A stretch of 64,000 nucleotides of DNA from Cellulomonas sp. PhB143 (GCF_003752595.1 NZ_RKIJ01000012.1:1-64000), one strand, 5' to 3'; positions 16,259 through 24,507 are shown, counted from the stretch's first letter. Translations and numbers: made by a program. Notes: generated by a model not told the origin, from the sequence alone.

Positions 16259-17851
16259 ATGGACTACGGCCACGACCTGCTGTTCGGCAGCTTCCTCACC
16301 CCCGACGCCTCGGCGCCCGAGCGCGTCGTCGGGCTCGGGCAGCTCAGCGACCAGGTCGGGCTGGACCTCGTCACGGTCCAGGACCACCCGTACCAGGCGC
16401 GGTTCCTCGACGCGTGGACGCTGCTGTCGACCATCGCCGCGACGACCGTGAACGTGCGGGTCGCGCTCAACGTCGCCAACCTCCCGCTGCGGCCGCCCGC
16501 GGTGCTCGCCCGGAGCCACGCCGCCCTCGACCTGCTCAGCGGCGGGCGCGTCGAGCTCGGCCTCGGCGGCGGTGCGTTCTGGGACGCGATCGAGGCCAAC
16601 GGCGGCCCGCGCCGCACGCCGGGCGAGACCGTCGCCTCCGTCGAGGAGGCCGTCCGGATCGTCCGGGCCCTCTGGGACGAGGGCGCCACCGGCGCCGTCC
16701 AGGAGCGCGGCGACGTCTACGACGTGCACGGCGCGCACCGTGGCCCCGCCCCGGCGCACGACATGTCGATCTGGGTCGGCGCCGTCGGGCCGCGCATGCA
16801 GCGCCTCGTGGGCCGGCTCGCGGACGGCTGGCTGCCGTCGATGATGTACCTCGGCCCGGAGAAGCTCCCGGAGGCCCACGCCCGCATCGACGAGGCGGCG
16901 CTCGCTGCCGGCCGGGCGCCGTCGGACGTCCGCCGCCTGTACAACGTCGCCGGGCGCTTCACCTCGGGGTCGGGGCGCGGCCTGCTGCAGGGTCCGGCGA
17001 CGGTCTGGGCGGAGCAGCTCGCGGACCTCGCGCTGGGCCAGGGGATCAGCGCGTTCATCATGGCGGGCGACGACCCCGACGTGATCCGTCGGTTCGCCCA
17101 GGAGGTCGCCCCGGCCGTGCGCGAGCAGGTCGAGGCGGAACGACTGACCGGCGGAGCGACGACCAAGGAGGACCCGGCGGCGGTGGCGGAGGCCGACGGG
17201 TCCCGGGGCGTCGAGGACGCGCGCGGGACGGTGAGCGTGCGCGGCGGGTTCACCGTCACCCCCACGCCCGACGACGGGACCCGCCGCAGCGTCGTCCAGG
17301 TCTGGGACGAGTCGACGCGCCCGACGGCGCCCGCCGCACCCGAGGGGCACGAGTACACGGCGCACGAGAACGCGACCGGCCAGCAGCTCGTCGACATCCA
17401 CGACCACCTGCGCGCGGAGCTCGCCCAGGTCGAGGAGCTCATCGGGCAGGTCGAGGCCGGCGCGATCAGCGTCGGCGCGGCGCGCTCGCACATCAGCACG
17501 ATGACGATGCGGCAGAACAGCTGGACGCTCGGCACCTACTGCGAGTCGTACTGCCGGCTCGTCACGACGCACCACACGATCGAGGACCGCAGCATGTTCC
17601 CGAGCCTGCGGCGGTTCGAGCCGCGCCTCGGCCCGGTGGTGGACCGCCTCGAGGAGGAGCACGTCGCGATCCACGACGTGCTCGAGGCGGTCGACCAGGC
17701 GCTCGTCGCGATGGTCGGCGAGGAGGACCAGGCCGCGGGGCTCGCGGGCCTGCGCGCCGCCGTCGACCTGCTCAGCGACACCCTGCTCTCGCACCTGTCC
17801 TACGAGGAGCGCGAGCTGGTGGAGCCGCTGGCCCGCCTCGGCGTCGTCTGA
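16259..17851 (+). CDS. LLM flavin-dependent oxidoreductase fused to a hemerythrin domain
   Basis: 530 residues. The first 300 or so form a luciferase-like TIM barrel (LLM, F420- or FMN-dependent): the DHPYQARFLDAWTLLS start, SGGRVELGLGGGAFW and the WVGAVGPRM region are typical. A linker of about 65 residues leads to a four-helix hemerythrin/HHE domain (about 375-525) with IHDHLR, THHTIEDRSMFP, EEEHVAIHD and LLSHLSYEERE, which supply the His/Glu ligands of a diiron site. A fused oxygen- or NO-sensing/storing site beside a flavin site suggests oxygen- or redox-linked chemistry. A MarR gene is divergent. The substrate is unknown. Confidence 0.93.
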   Translation: MDYGHDLLFGSFLTPDASAPERVVGLGQLSDQVGLDLVTVQDHPYQARFLDAWTLLSTIAATTVNVRVALNVANLPLRPPAVLARSHAALDLLSGGRVELGLGGGAFWDAIEANGGPRRTPGETVASVEEAVRIVRALWDEGATGAVQERGDVYDVHGAHRGPAPAHDMSIWVGAVGPRMQRLVGRLADGWLPSMMYLGPEKLPEAHARIDEAALAAGRAPSDVRRLYNVAGRFTSGSGRGLLQGPATVWAEQLADLALGQGISAFIMAGDDPDVIRRFAQEVAPAVREQVEAERLTGGATTKEDPAAVAEADGSRGVEDARGTVSVRGGFTVTPTPDDGTRRSVVQVWDESTRPTAPAAPEGHEYTAHENATGQQLVDIHDHLRAELAQVEELIGQVEAGAISVGAARSHISTMTMRQNSWTLGTYCESYCRLVTTHHTIEDRSMFPSLRRFEPRLGPVVDRLEEEHVAIHDVLEAVDQALVAMVGEEDQAAGLAGLRAAVDLLSDTLLSHLSYEERELVEPLARLGVV

Positions 17852-17861
17852 CCCCCGCCCC

Positions 17862-17936
17862 GCACCCGCCCGCCCGCCCCGCACCCGCACCCGCCCGCCC
17901 GCCCCGCACCCGCACCCGCCCGCCCGCCCCGCACCC
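17862..17936. repeat. 25-bp tandem repeat, three perfect copies
   Basis: The unit starts GCACCCGCCCGCC and is repeated three times without change directly after the LLM-hemerythrin gene. It abuts palindrome P4. It is noncoding C-rich sequence. Confidence 0.85.
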
Positions 17937-18000
17937 GCCGAGAAGTCGAATTCCGCCCCGAAATCTCGGATTTCTGGGGCGGAATTCGACTTCTCGGCGG
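17935..18000. terminator. Long palindrome P4
   Basis: A 31-nt left arm (17935-17965, starting CCGCCGAGAAGTCGAATTC) pairs with 17969-18000 with a single bulged T; the loop is 3 nt. It lies after the LLM-hemerythrin gene and closely resembles P6 at 36373. Confidence 0.8.
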
Positions 18001-18061
18001 GGCCTCCGCGGGGCCTCCGCGGCACCCCGGCGGCACCCCGGGGGAGCTCCCCGGCGCGGGG

Positions 18062-18067
18062 TAGCGT
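18062..18067 (+). promoter_or_regulatory. -10 element of the leaderless PatB-like gene
   Basis: TAGCGT, 6 nt before the GTG start at 18074. Confidence 0.55.
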
Positions 18068-18073
18068 GGTCGC

Positions 18074-19303
18074 GTGGCCATCGACACCCCTGACGCCCCG
18101 GCGACCGACCTGCACACCCCCCTGGACGAGCTGACCCTCGACGACCTCCGCCGTCGGACGTCCGTCAAGTGGCGCGCGTACGAGCCGGACGTGCTGCCCC
18201 TGTGGGTCGCCGAGATGGACGTGACGATCGCCCCGGCCGTGCAGGAGGCCATCGGCCGGGCCCTGCGCGACGGCGACACCGGCTACGACTTCGGCCCCGC
18301 CTACGCCGAGGCGCTCGCGGCCTTCGCCGAGCAGCGCTGGGGCTGGACCCTCGACGTCGCGCGCACCCGCGCGGTCGCCGACGTCATGGGCGGGCTCACC
18401 GACGTCATCAAGGTCCTCACCGGGCCGGGGGACGCCGTCGTCGTCTCCCCGCCCGTCTACCCGCCCTTCTACGGCTTCCCCGGGAACGAGGGCCGGCGCA
18501 TCGTCGAGGCCCCGCTCGCGGCCGACGGCCGGATCGATCCCGCCACCCTGGAGGCCGCCTTCGCGAGCGCGACCGGCGCCGGGGTGTTCGGGCGCGGCTC
18601 GGGCGCCGGCCGGCGCGCCGTCTACCTGCTGTGCAACCCGCACAACCCGACCGGCGTCGCGCACACTCCGGCGGAGCTGGAGGGCGTCCTCGCGCTCGCG
18701 GCCCGCTACGGCGTGCGGGTGGTCTCGGACGAGATCCACGCCCCGGTCGGCGGCCACCTCGGCACCGACGGCCCCCGGTACACGCCGCTGCTCACCGTCC
18801 CGGGCGCGGACGACGCGTTCGCCGTCCTCTCCGCGTCCAAGGCCTGGAACCTCGCGGGGCTCCGGACGGCCGTGGTCGTCGGCGGCCCGGGCGCGGCCGC
18901 GGACCTCGCGCGCATCCCGGAGGAGGCGAACCACGGCGTCTCGCACCTCGCCGTCATCGCGCACGCCGCGGCCCTGCGCGACGGCGTCGGCTGGCTCGAC
19001 TCGACGCTCGCCGGCATCGCGCGGAACAAGGCCCTCTTCGGCGACCTCGTCGCCCGGCACCTGCCCGACGCCCGGTACGCGCCCGCGGAGGCCACGTACC
19101 TTGGCTGGCTCGACTGCCGGGGGATGCCCGACGACGTCTCGCGCGCCCCGGCGCGCTTCTTCCACGACCGGGCACGGGTGGCCGTCAACGAGGGCGCGGG
19201 GTTCGGCACGGGCGGCGCCGGGTTCGTGCGGGTCAACCTCGCGACGTCCCCGGCGATCCTCACCGAGGCGGTCGAGCGCATGGCGGGAGCCCTGGCCCGC
19301 TAA
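18074..19303 (+). CDS. MalY/PatB-like PLP-dependent C-S lyase (class I/II aminotransferase fold)
   Basis: 409 residues. The N-terminus RRTSVKWRAYEPDVLPLWVAEMD is the hallmark of the MalY/PatB branch (cystathionine beta-lyase, not true aminotransferases). CNPHNPTGVAH and SDEIHAPV bind the PLP ring, and Lys in SASKAWNLAGLR forms the Schiff base. The enzyme cleaves cystathionine or cysteine conjugates to a thiol, pyruvate and ammonia. A sulfur role fits the cystine-type transporter 3.6 kb downstream, though they are not an operon. Confidence 0.93.
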   Translation: MAIDTPDAPATDLHTPLDELTLDDLRRRTSVKWRAYEPDVLPLWVAEMDVTIAPAVQEAIGRALRDGDTGYDFGPAYAEALAAFAEQRWGWTLDVARTRAVADVMGGLTDVIKVLTGPGDAVVVSPPVYPPFYGFPGNEGRRIVEAPLAADGRIDPATLEAAFASATGAGVFGRGSGAGRRAVYLLCNPHNPTGVAHTPAELEGVLALAARYGVRVVSDEIHAPVGGHLGTDGPRYTPLLTVPGADDAFAVLSASKAWNLAGLRTAVVVGGPGAAADLARIPEEANHGVSHLAVIAHAAALRDGVGWLDSTLAGIARNKALFGDLVARHLPDARYAPAEATYLGWLDCRGMPDDVSRAPARFFHDRARVAVNEGAGFGTGGAGFVRVNLATSPAILTEAVERMAGALAR

Positions 19304-19361
19304 CCTGTGCCCGGGCGAACCGCCCGCACCGCGCCGGCTGTCGGAACGCAGGGGGAGACGC

Positions 19362-21413
19362 ATGGCTGCACGTCCTGTCGGTGGAGCCCGTCGAGCCCCG
19401 CGAGGTGCCCGACGGCGGCGCACCGCCTGGGCGGTCGCGCTCGCCCCCGTCCTGGGGCTGGGCCTGACCGCCTGCACGGCCGACGACCCCGCGCCCGAGC
19501 CGGTGGCGACGGCGCTCGCGTCCGGTCTCGCGAGCACGGACCCCGACGCGCTCGACGCCGTGCGCTTCACGGACACCGACGCCGGCACGGTCACCACCGA
19601 GCGGGACGCGGTGCTCGCGGGCCTCGGCGACGCCCCGCGCACCGCGAAGGTCGGCACGGTCGTGGTCCACGACGCGGAGGGCGACGGGCCGAAGACCGCC
19701 ACGGCGACGCTCGACTGGACCTGGGACGTGTCCGCGGCGAAGCCCTGGACCTACTCGACCGTGGTGGACCTCGAGCTCGCCGAACCTGGCCCGGACGACG
19801 GCGACGGGGCCTCGGACGCCGCCCCGCGCTGGGAGGTCGCCTGGGACACCGACGACCTCGCGCCCGACCTGAAGGCGGGCGACACCCTGCACCGCACGCG
19901 GGTTGCGCCCCCCCGGGCGGACGTCGTCGGGCAGGACGGGGCGACGATCGTCACCGAGCGCAAGGTCGCGCACCTCGGGATCGACAAGACCCACGTGGAC
20001 GCCGCCGGCCAGGAGCAGTCGGCGCGCGACCTGGCGTCCGGCCTCGGCTACGACCCCGACGCGTTCGCGGCGAAGGTCGCCGCCGCCGGCCCCAAGGCGT
20101 TCGTCGAGCTCGTCACGCTGCGCGAGCCCGAGGCCCGGGACGACTTCTCCGCGGTGGAGGACGTCCCCGGGGCGTCGTCCATACCCGACGAGCAGCCGCT
20201 CGCGCCCACCCGCGAGTTCGCGGCGCCCGTCCTCGGGCGCGCGGGCGACGCGACCGCCGAGGTCGTCGACGCCTCGCACGGCGCGATCGAGGCGGGCGAC
20301 GTCGTCGGCCTCTCCGGCATCCAGGCCGCCTACGACGACCAGCTGCGCGGGACGCCCGGGGTGAGCGTGACCGCCGTCGGCGGCAAGCAGCTCGACGGGA
20401 GCGCCGGCACGACGCGCGAGGTCTTCTCGACGGACCCCGTGCCGGGGACCCCGCTGCAGACGACCCTCGACGTCGACGACCAGGAGATCGCCGAGCAGGT
20501 GCTCGGCGAGCCCGACTCGCCCAGCGCCATCGTGGCGATCGACGTGCCGACGGGCGACGTCCTCGCGGCCGCGAGCGCCGGGAGCGACGGGATGTCCACG
20601 GCGACGCTCGGGCAGTACGCGCCGGGGTCGACGTTCAAGGTCGCGACGACGCTCGGCATGCTGCGGGCCGGGCTCACCCCCGACACAAAGGTCCCGTGCA
20701 CGAAGACGCTGACGGTCGACGGCCGCACGTTCCAGAACGTGCCCGGCTATCCGGACAGCTCGATCGGCGACATCCCCCTGAGCGAGGCGTTCGCGCACTC
20801 GTGCAACACGGCGATGATCTCCCAGGCCGGCACCGTGGACCAGCAGGCGCTGCACGACGCCGCAGCCGATCTCGGGCTCGGGGTCGTGGCCCCGGGGCTG
20901 GGCGTGCCCGCGTACTTCGGCGACGTGCCGGCGGACTCGACGGGCACCACGCACGCGGCGTCGATGATCGGGCAGGGCAAGGTGCTCGCGTCGCCGCTGT
21001 CCATGGCGACGCTCGCGGCGAGCGTGGCGGCGGGGGAGCGCGTCTCGCCGGTGCTGGTGCGGCCGGACGGCGATGCTGCCGGCGCGGCGACCCCCGGCGC
21101 GTCGGCGACCCCGACGCCCGAGGCGACCCCCGCGCCGTCGGCCCTCACGAAGGACGAGGCGGGCACGCTGCACGAGCTGATGCGCGGGGTCGTCACCGAC
21201 GGCAGCGCGACCGACCTGCAGGACCTGCCCGGGGACCTGGCTGCCAAGACCGGGACCGCCGAGTACGGGGACGGCTCGAAATCGCACGCATGGATGATCG
21301 CGATCCAGGACGACCTCGCGGTCGCGGCGATGGTCGAGAACGGCACGAGCGGGTCGACGACCGCCGGGCCGCTGATGCACGAGTTCCTGCAGCGGGTCGA
21401 CGCGGCGAGCTAG
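19362..21413 (+). CDS. Lipoprotein penicillin-binding protein (transpeptidase) with MecA-type N-terminal domain
   Basis: 683 residues. A basic N-terminus and hydrophobic segment end in the lipobox LTAC, so it is probably a lipoprotein. An NTF2-like MecA_N domain (about 45-165) and a dimerisation domain (about 170-345) precede the transpeptidase. Active-site motifs are S423-T-F-K, S480-C-N and K629-T-G, all intact. It cross-links peptidoglycan outside the membrane, and the MecA-like architecture is often associated with low beta-lactam affinity. AGGGGGAG precedes the ATG. Its stop overlaps the convergent corA stop in a CTAG. Confidence 0.93.
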   Translation: MAARPVGGARRAPRGARRRRTAWAVALAPVLGLGLTACTADDPAPEPVATALASGLASTDPDALDAVRFTDTDAGTVTTERDAVLAGLGDAPRTAKVGTVVVHDAEGDGPKTATATLDWTWDVSAAKPWTYSTVVDLELAEPGPDDGDGASDAAPRWEVAWDTDDLAPDLKAGDTLHRTRVAPPRADVVGQDGATIVTERKVAHLGIDKTHVDAAGQEQSARDLASGLGYDPDAFAAKVAAAGPKAFVELVTLREPEARDDFSAVEDVPGASSIPDEQPLAPTREFAAPVLGRAGDATAEVVDASHGAIEAGDVVGLSGIQAAYDDQLRGTPGVSVTAVGGKQLDGSAGTTREVFSTDPVPGTPLQTTLDVDDQEIAEQVLGEPDSPSAIVAIDVPTGDVLAAASAGSDGMSTATLGQYAPGSTFKVATTLGMLRAGLTPDTKVPCTKTLTVDGRTFQNVPGYPDSSIGDIPLSEAFAHSCNTAMISQAGTVDQQALHDAAADLGLGVVAPGLGVPAYFGDVPADSTGTTHAASMIGQGKVLASPLSMATLAASVAAGERVSPVLVRPDGDAAGAATPGASATPTPEATPAPSALTKDEAGTLHELMRGVVTDGSATDLQDLPGDLAAKTGTAEYGDGSKSHAWMIAIQDDLAVAAMVENGTSGSTTAGPLMHEFLQRVDAAS

Positions 21414-22489
21414 AGCCAGCCGCGGCGCTTGAACGCCCAGAACAGCCCGAGGCCGAGCACCAGCATCAGCACGATCGAGGCCGGGTAGCCCCAGTGCCAC
21501 GCGAGCTCCGGCATCCACGCGAAGTTCATCCCGTAGATCGCGGCGACGAGCGTCGGGGTGAACAGGATCGCGGCCCACGAGGAGATCCGCTTCATGTCCT
21601 CGTTCTGCCGCTGCCCGACGAGCGTGGCGTTGACGGTGAGGATGCGCTCGAGGCTGTCGCGCACCTCGGCGACGTGCTCGGCGACCCGCTGCAGATGGTC
21701 GTCGACGTCCTGCAGGTAGTCCTGCAGGGCGCGCGGCACCGCGTGGGTGTCGAACCCGCGGCGCAGGCGGGCGACGACGGCGCGCAGGGGGACGACGGCG
21801 CGCTGGAGGTCGATGACCTCGCCGCTGAGGCGGTAGATGCGCTCGGGGGCGGCGTCGTCGCCGGTGAAGACCTGCCGCTCGATCTCGTCGACGTCCACCT
21901 CGATGCCGTCCAGGACGGGCCCGTAGCCGTCGACGACCTGGTCGAGCATCGCGTACAGGAAGGACTCGGGGCCGAGGTCGAGGACCTCGGGCGGGACGGG
22001 GGTGTGGTCGATCGTCGGCCAGGGGGCGCCGCGCTCGGCTCCGTGCCGCACGACGACGACGGTGCGCCCCTGCAGGACGACGTGCAGCTCGGTGAGGACC
22101 ACGTCCTCCTGGTCGTCGAGGTACGCCGCGGCGCGCACGACCGCGAAGAGCGCGTCCCCGTGCCGCTCGAGCTTGGGCCGCTGCTTGCCGTGGATGAGGT
22201 CCTCGACCAGCAGCGGCGGCAGGGAGAGCGTCTCGGCGAGCGCCGTGATCTCCGTCTCGTCCGGGTGGTCGTAGGTGACCAGCGCGATGGACCCGGTGCG
22301 GGTGGCGTGCTCGATCGCGGCGGCCACCGTCTGCGGCCCGGGGTGCTCGGTCGCCTGCTGCTCGGCGGAGACCGGGACGCCGCCGCGGTACTCGGTGATC
22401 TCGGCGGTCGGGGCGGGCGCGCCGGCGTCCGTCCCTGCGGCGGCGGGTCGGCGGCGGCCGGACTGCGGCCGCGACGGGATGCGGTACAT
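21410..22489 (-). CDS. corA: CorA-type magnesium/cobalt transporter
   Basis: 359 residues: a long cytosolic alpha/beta domain, a long coiled helix (LQDYLQDVDDHLQRVAEHV...), then two C-terminal membrane helices. The first helix ends in the YGMNF signature required for ion selection, and the basic tail FKRRGWL follows the second. CorA pentamers import Mg2+ or related divalent ions. The ATG at 22489 has a perfect AGGAGG 5 nt upstream. It converges with the PBP gene, sharing the CTAG that holds both stop codons. Confidence 0.95.
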   Translation of the reverse strand: MYRIPSRPQSGRRRPAAAGTDAGAPAPTAEITEYRGGVPVSAEQQATEHPGPQTVAAAIEHATRTGSIALVTYDHPDETEITALAETLSLPPLLVEDLIHGKQRPKLERHGDALFAVVRAAAYLDDQEDVVLTELHVVLQGRTVVVVRHGAERGAPWPTIDHTPVPPEVLDLGPESFLYAMLDQVVDGYGPVLDGIEVDVDEIERQVFTGDDAAPERIYRLSGEVIDLQRAVVPLRAVVARLRRGFDTHAVPRALQDYLQDVDDHLQRVAEHVAEVRDSLERILTVNATLVGQRQNEDMKRISSWAAILFTPTLVAAIYGMNFAWMPELAWHWGYPASIVLMLVLGLGLFWAFKRRGWL

Positions 22490-22592
22490 GCGGTCCTCCT
22501 GCCGTGCGGTTCGGGTGCGGTGCATGCCGAGCCTAGCCGCGTCGTCGGGCCCCAGGATGCGGACGCGGGAAGGATCCGGGTGCCTCGCCGGT

Positions 22593-22598
22593 TACCCT
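22593..22598 (+). promoter_or_regulatory. Putative -10 element of the leader-symporter transcript
   Basis: TACCCT; transcription from about 22605 would place the CTGA repeat and the leader peptide in the 5' UTR. No convincing -35 is seen. Confidence 0.35.
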
Positions 22599-22620
22599 CG
22601 GCGAGCACCACGCACCAGCA

Positions 22621-22648
22621 CTGACTGACTGACTGACTGACTGACTGA
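22621..22648. repeat. Tetranucleotide repeat (CTGA)7
   Basis: Seven perfect tandem copies of CTGA just before the leader peptide's ribosome binding site. TGA occurs in every frame, so the tract cannot be coding. Confidence 0.95.
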
Positions 22649-22660
22649 CAGGGAGTCCTC

Positions 22661-22674
22661 CACGTGATCACGTG
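22661..22674. promoter_or_regulatory. Perfect palindrome over the leader start codon
   Basis: CACGTGATCACGTG is perfectly self-complementary and contains the leader's GTG start. It could be a protein-binding site or could hide the start codon in a hairpin. Confidence 0.35.
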
Positions 22675-22735
22675 GCACCTGACCGAACGCCGCGCCGTCG
22701 ACCTGCACCGGGTCGCCAGCGCGATGTGTCGCTGA
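22664..22735 (+). CDS. Cysteine-type regulatory leader peptide (23 aa)
   Basis: GTG start with GGGAG 8 nt upstream. The peptide ends RRAVDLHRVASAMCR followed by TGA. It matches the pattern of short actinobacterial leader peptides with RR-x-VDL-x-R-x-S/A-S-A-x-C-R endings that precede sulfur assimilation genes. Translation of the penultimate Cys codon is expected to sense Cys-tRNA and to control the downstream gene by attenuation or translational coupling. The next gene is a DAACS symporter 218 bp downstream. A GCGCGTC/GACGCGC hairpin follows at about 22747-22763. Confidence 0.75.
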   Translation: MITWHLTERRAVDLHRVASAMCR

Positions 22736-22815
22736 CCCCTGCTCCCGCGCGTCGCTGACGCGCCGGTGCCGCGCTGCGCGCTCCTCGTCCCTGAGCTGCG
22801 CCCGCCCCGGCACCC

Positions 22816-22927
22816 GACCTGTCAGACCCTCGCCCCGCCATAGCGGGGCCCACGTCTGACAGGTCCCCTCCTCCCCGACCTGTCAGACCCTCGCCCCGCC
22901 CTGGCGGGGCTGAGGTCTGACAAGGTC
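22816..22927. promoter_or_regulatory. Two tandem palindromes between leader and symporter
   Basis: Copy 1 (22816-22865) and copy 2 (22877-22927) both begin GACCTGTCAGACCCTCGCCC. Each folds on itself through GACCTGTCAGAC/GTCTGACAGGTC (copy 2 has one bulge) plus an inner GCCCCG/CGGGGC stem. They could be attenuator or terminator hairpins, or a duplicated operator. There is no U tract. Confidence 0.65.
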
Positions 22928-22953
22928 CGCACGCACTCTCGAAAGGTTGCGCC

Positions 22954-24507
22954 GTGCCCTCCACGCACAGCTCCGTCCCCGCCACGCCGCCCAGCACAGC
23001 GCCCGCCGACACCGCAGCGCCCGACGACGTCGCCGCGCCCCCGCGTCGGCGTCGCCCCCGCTGGCTGCGGCTCCCGTCCTTCTCGGTCCAGATTGTCCTG
23101 GGCCTCGTCCTCGGCATCCTGCTGGGCTGGCTCGCGCTCTCGATGGGCCCCGTCGACGCGGGCACGGACGCCGAGTCGCCCAACTGGCTGACGACCACGC
23201 TCGACACCATCGGCAGCTCGTTCGTCACCCTGCTCAAGGCGGTCGTCCCACCGCTCGTGTTCACCGCCATCGTCGCGTCGATCGCGAACCTGCGGAAGGT
23301 CACGAACGCGGCGCGGCTCGCCGGCCAGACCCTCCTGTGGTTCGCCATCACGGCGCTGATCTCGGTGACCGTGGGCATCGGCCTCGGGCTCCTGTTCCAG
23401 CCGGGCAACAACTCCTCGCTCAGCCCCGACCAGGGCTCCGCGCCCGACGGTGGCGGCACCTGGATGGACTTCCTCGACGGCCTGATCCCGGGCAACTTCC
23501 TGGGCATCGGCGCGGGCACCGAGCTGCAGACGGGCACGGACGGCGCCACCACCGGCGCGACCACGTCGATCTCCTTCAACGTGCTGCAGATCGTCGTCGT
23601 CGCGCTCGTCGTGGGCATCGCGGCACTGAAGGTCGGGCGCAAGGCCGACCCGTTCGTCGACCTGAACCGCTCGGCGCTCGCCGTGATCCAGACGGTGCTG
23701 TGGTGGATCATCCGCCTCGCGCCGCTGGGCACGCTGGGCCTCATCGGCAACGCGATCGCCACGTACGGCTGGGACCTGCTGGCGCCGCTCGCGACCTTCG
23801 CGCTCGCGATCTACACCGGCCTGTTCGTCGTCCTGTTCGTGGTCTACCCGCTGGTCCTGCGCTCGAACGGCCTGAAGGTCATGAGCTACTTCCGCGGCGC
23901 GTGGCCGGCGATCCAGCTCGCGTTCGTCTCCCGGTCCTCGATCGGCACCCTGCCCGTGACGCAGCGCGTCGTGGAGCGCAACCTCGGCGTCCCGCGCGAG
24001 TACGCGTCGTTCGCGGTGCCGCTCGCCTCGACGACCAAGATGGACGGCTGCGCCTCGATCTACCCGGCGATCTCGGCGATCTTCGTCGCGCAGATCTTCG
24101 ACATCCACCTGACGATCACCGACTACCTGCTCATCGCGTTCGTCTCCGTCGTCGGCTCGGCCGCGACCGCCGGGCTCACGGGCGCGCTCGTCATGCTGAC
24201 GCTGACCCTGTCGACGCTGGGTCTGCCGCTCGCGGGCGTCGGGCTGCTCATCGCGATCGACCCGATCCTCGACATGGGCCGCACCGCGGTGAACGTCGCG
24301 GGCCAGGCGCTCGTCCCGACAGTCGTCGCCAAGCGCGAGGGGATCATCGACCTCGAGCAGTACGAGTCCTCCAGCACGGAGGACCTGTTCAGCGACGACG
24401 AGGTCGAGGACGACGGCGTCGCGGCGGATCAGGACGCCGTCGCCGACGAGACAGGCGGCCGGACGCCGTCGGGCGCCCGGGAGCGGGAGCTCGAGCCGGC
24501 GCGCTGA
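22954..24507 (+). CDS. DAACS-family amino acid/dicarboxylate:cation symporter, possible cystine importer
   Basis: 517 residues. A polar Pro/Arg-rich N-terminus of about 45 residues precedes eight membrane helices and two re-entrant loops of the glutamate-transporter (DAACS) fold. Serine-rich SRSSIGTLPVT (loop 1), STTKMDGCASIYP (TM7 region) and IDPILDMGRTAVNVAG (TM8 substrate site) are visible. An acidic tail follows. The family includes C4-dicarboxylate, glutamate and L-cystine (TcyP) importers. The Cys-type leader peptide upstream favours cystine or another sulfur substrate; this is inference. The GTG start has GAAAGG upstream. Confidence 0.9.
   Translation: MPSTHSSVPATPPSTAPADTAAPDDVAAPPRRRRPRWLRLPSFSVQIVLGLVLGILLGWLALSMGPVDAGTDAESPNWLTTTLDTIGSSFVTLLKAVVPPLVFTAIVASIANLRKVTNAARLAGQTLLWFAITALISVTVGIGLGLLFQPGNNSSLSPDQGSAPDGGGTWMDFLDGLIPGNFLGIGAGTELQTGTDGATTGATTSISFNVLQIVVVALVVGIAALKVGRKADPFVDLNRSALAVIQTVLWWIIRLAPLGTLGLIGNAIATYGWDLLAPLATFALAIYTGLFVVLFVVYPLVLRSNGLKVMSYFRGAWPAIQLAFVSRSSIGTLPVTQRVVERNLGVPREYASFAVPLASTTKMDGCASIYPAISAIFVAQIFDIHLTITDYLLIAFVSVVGSAATAGLTGALVMLTLTLSTLGLPLAGVGLLIAIDPILDMGRTAVNVAGQALVPTVVAKREGIIDLEQYESSSTEDLFSDDEVEDDGVAADQDAVADETGGRTPSGARERELEPAR

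Noticed and set aside
22816-22927. Two 20-nt or longer direct repeats that might be a CRISPR remnant
   Set aside because: Only two copies, each an internal palindrome of about 50 bp, no unique spacers and no cas genes.
23640-23660. Possible frameshift inside the symporter gene
   Set aside because: The reading frame is continuous with all transporter motifs in order from 22954 to 24507.
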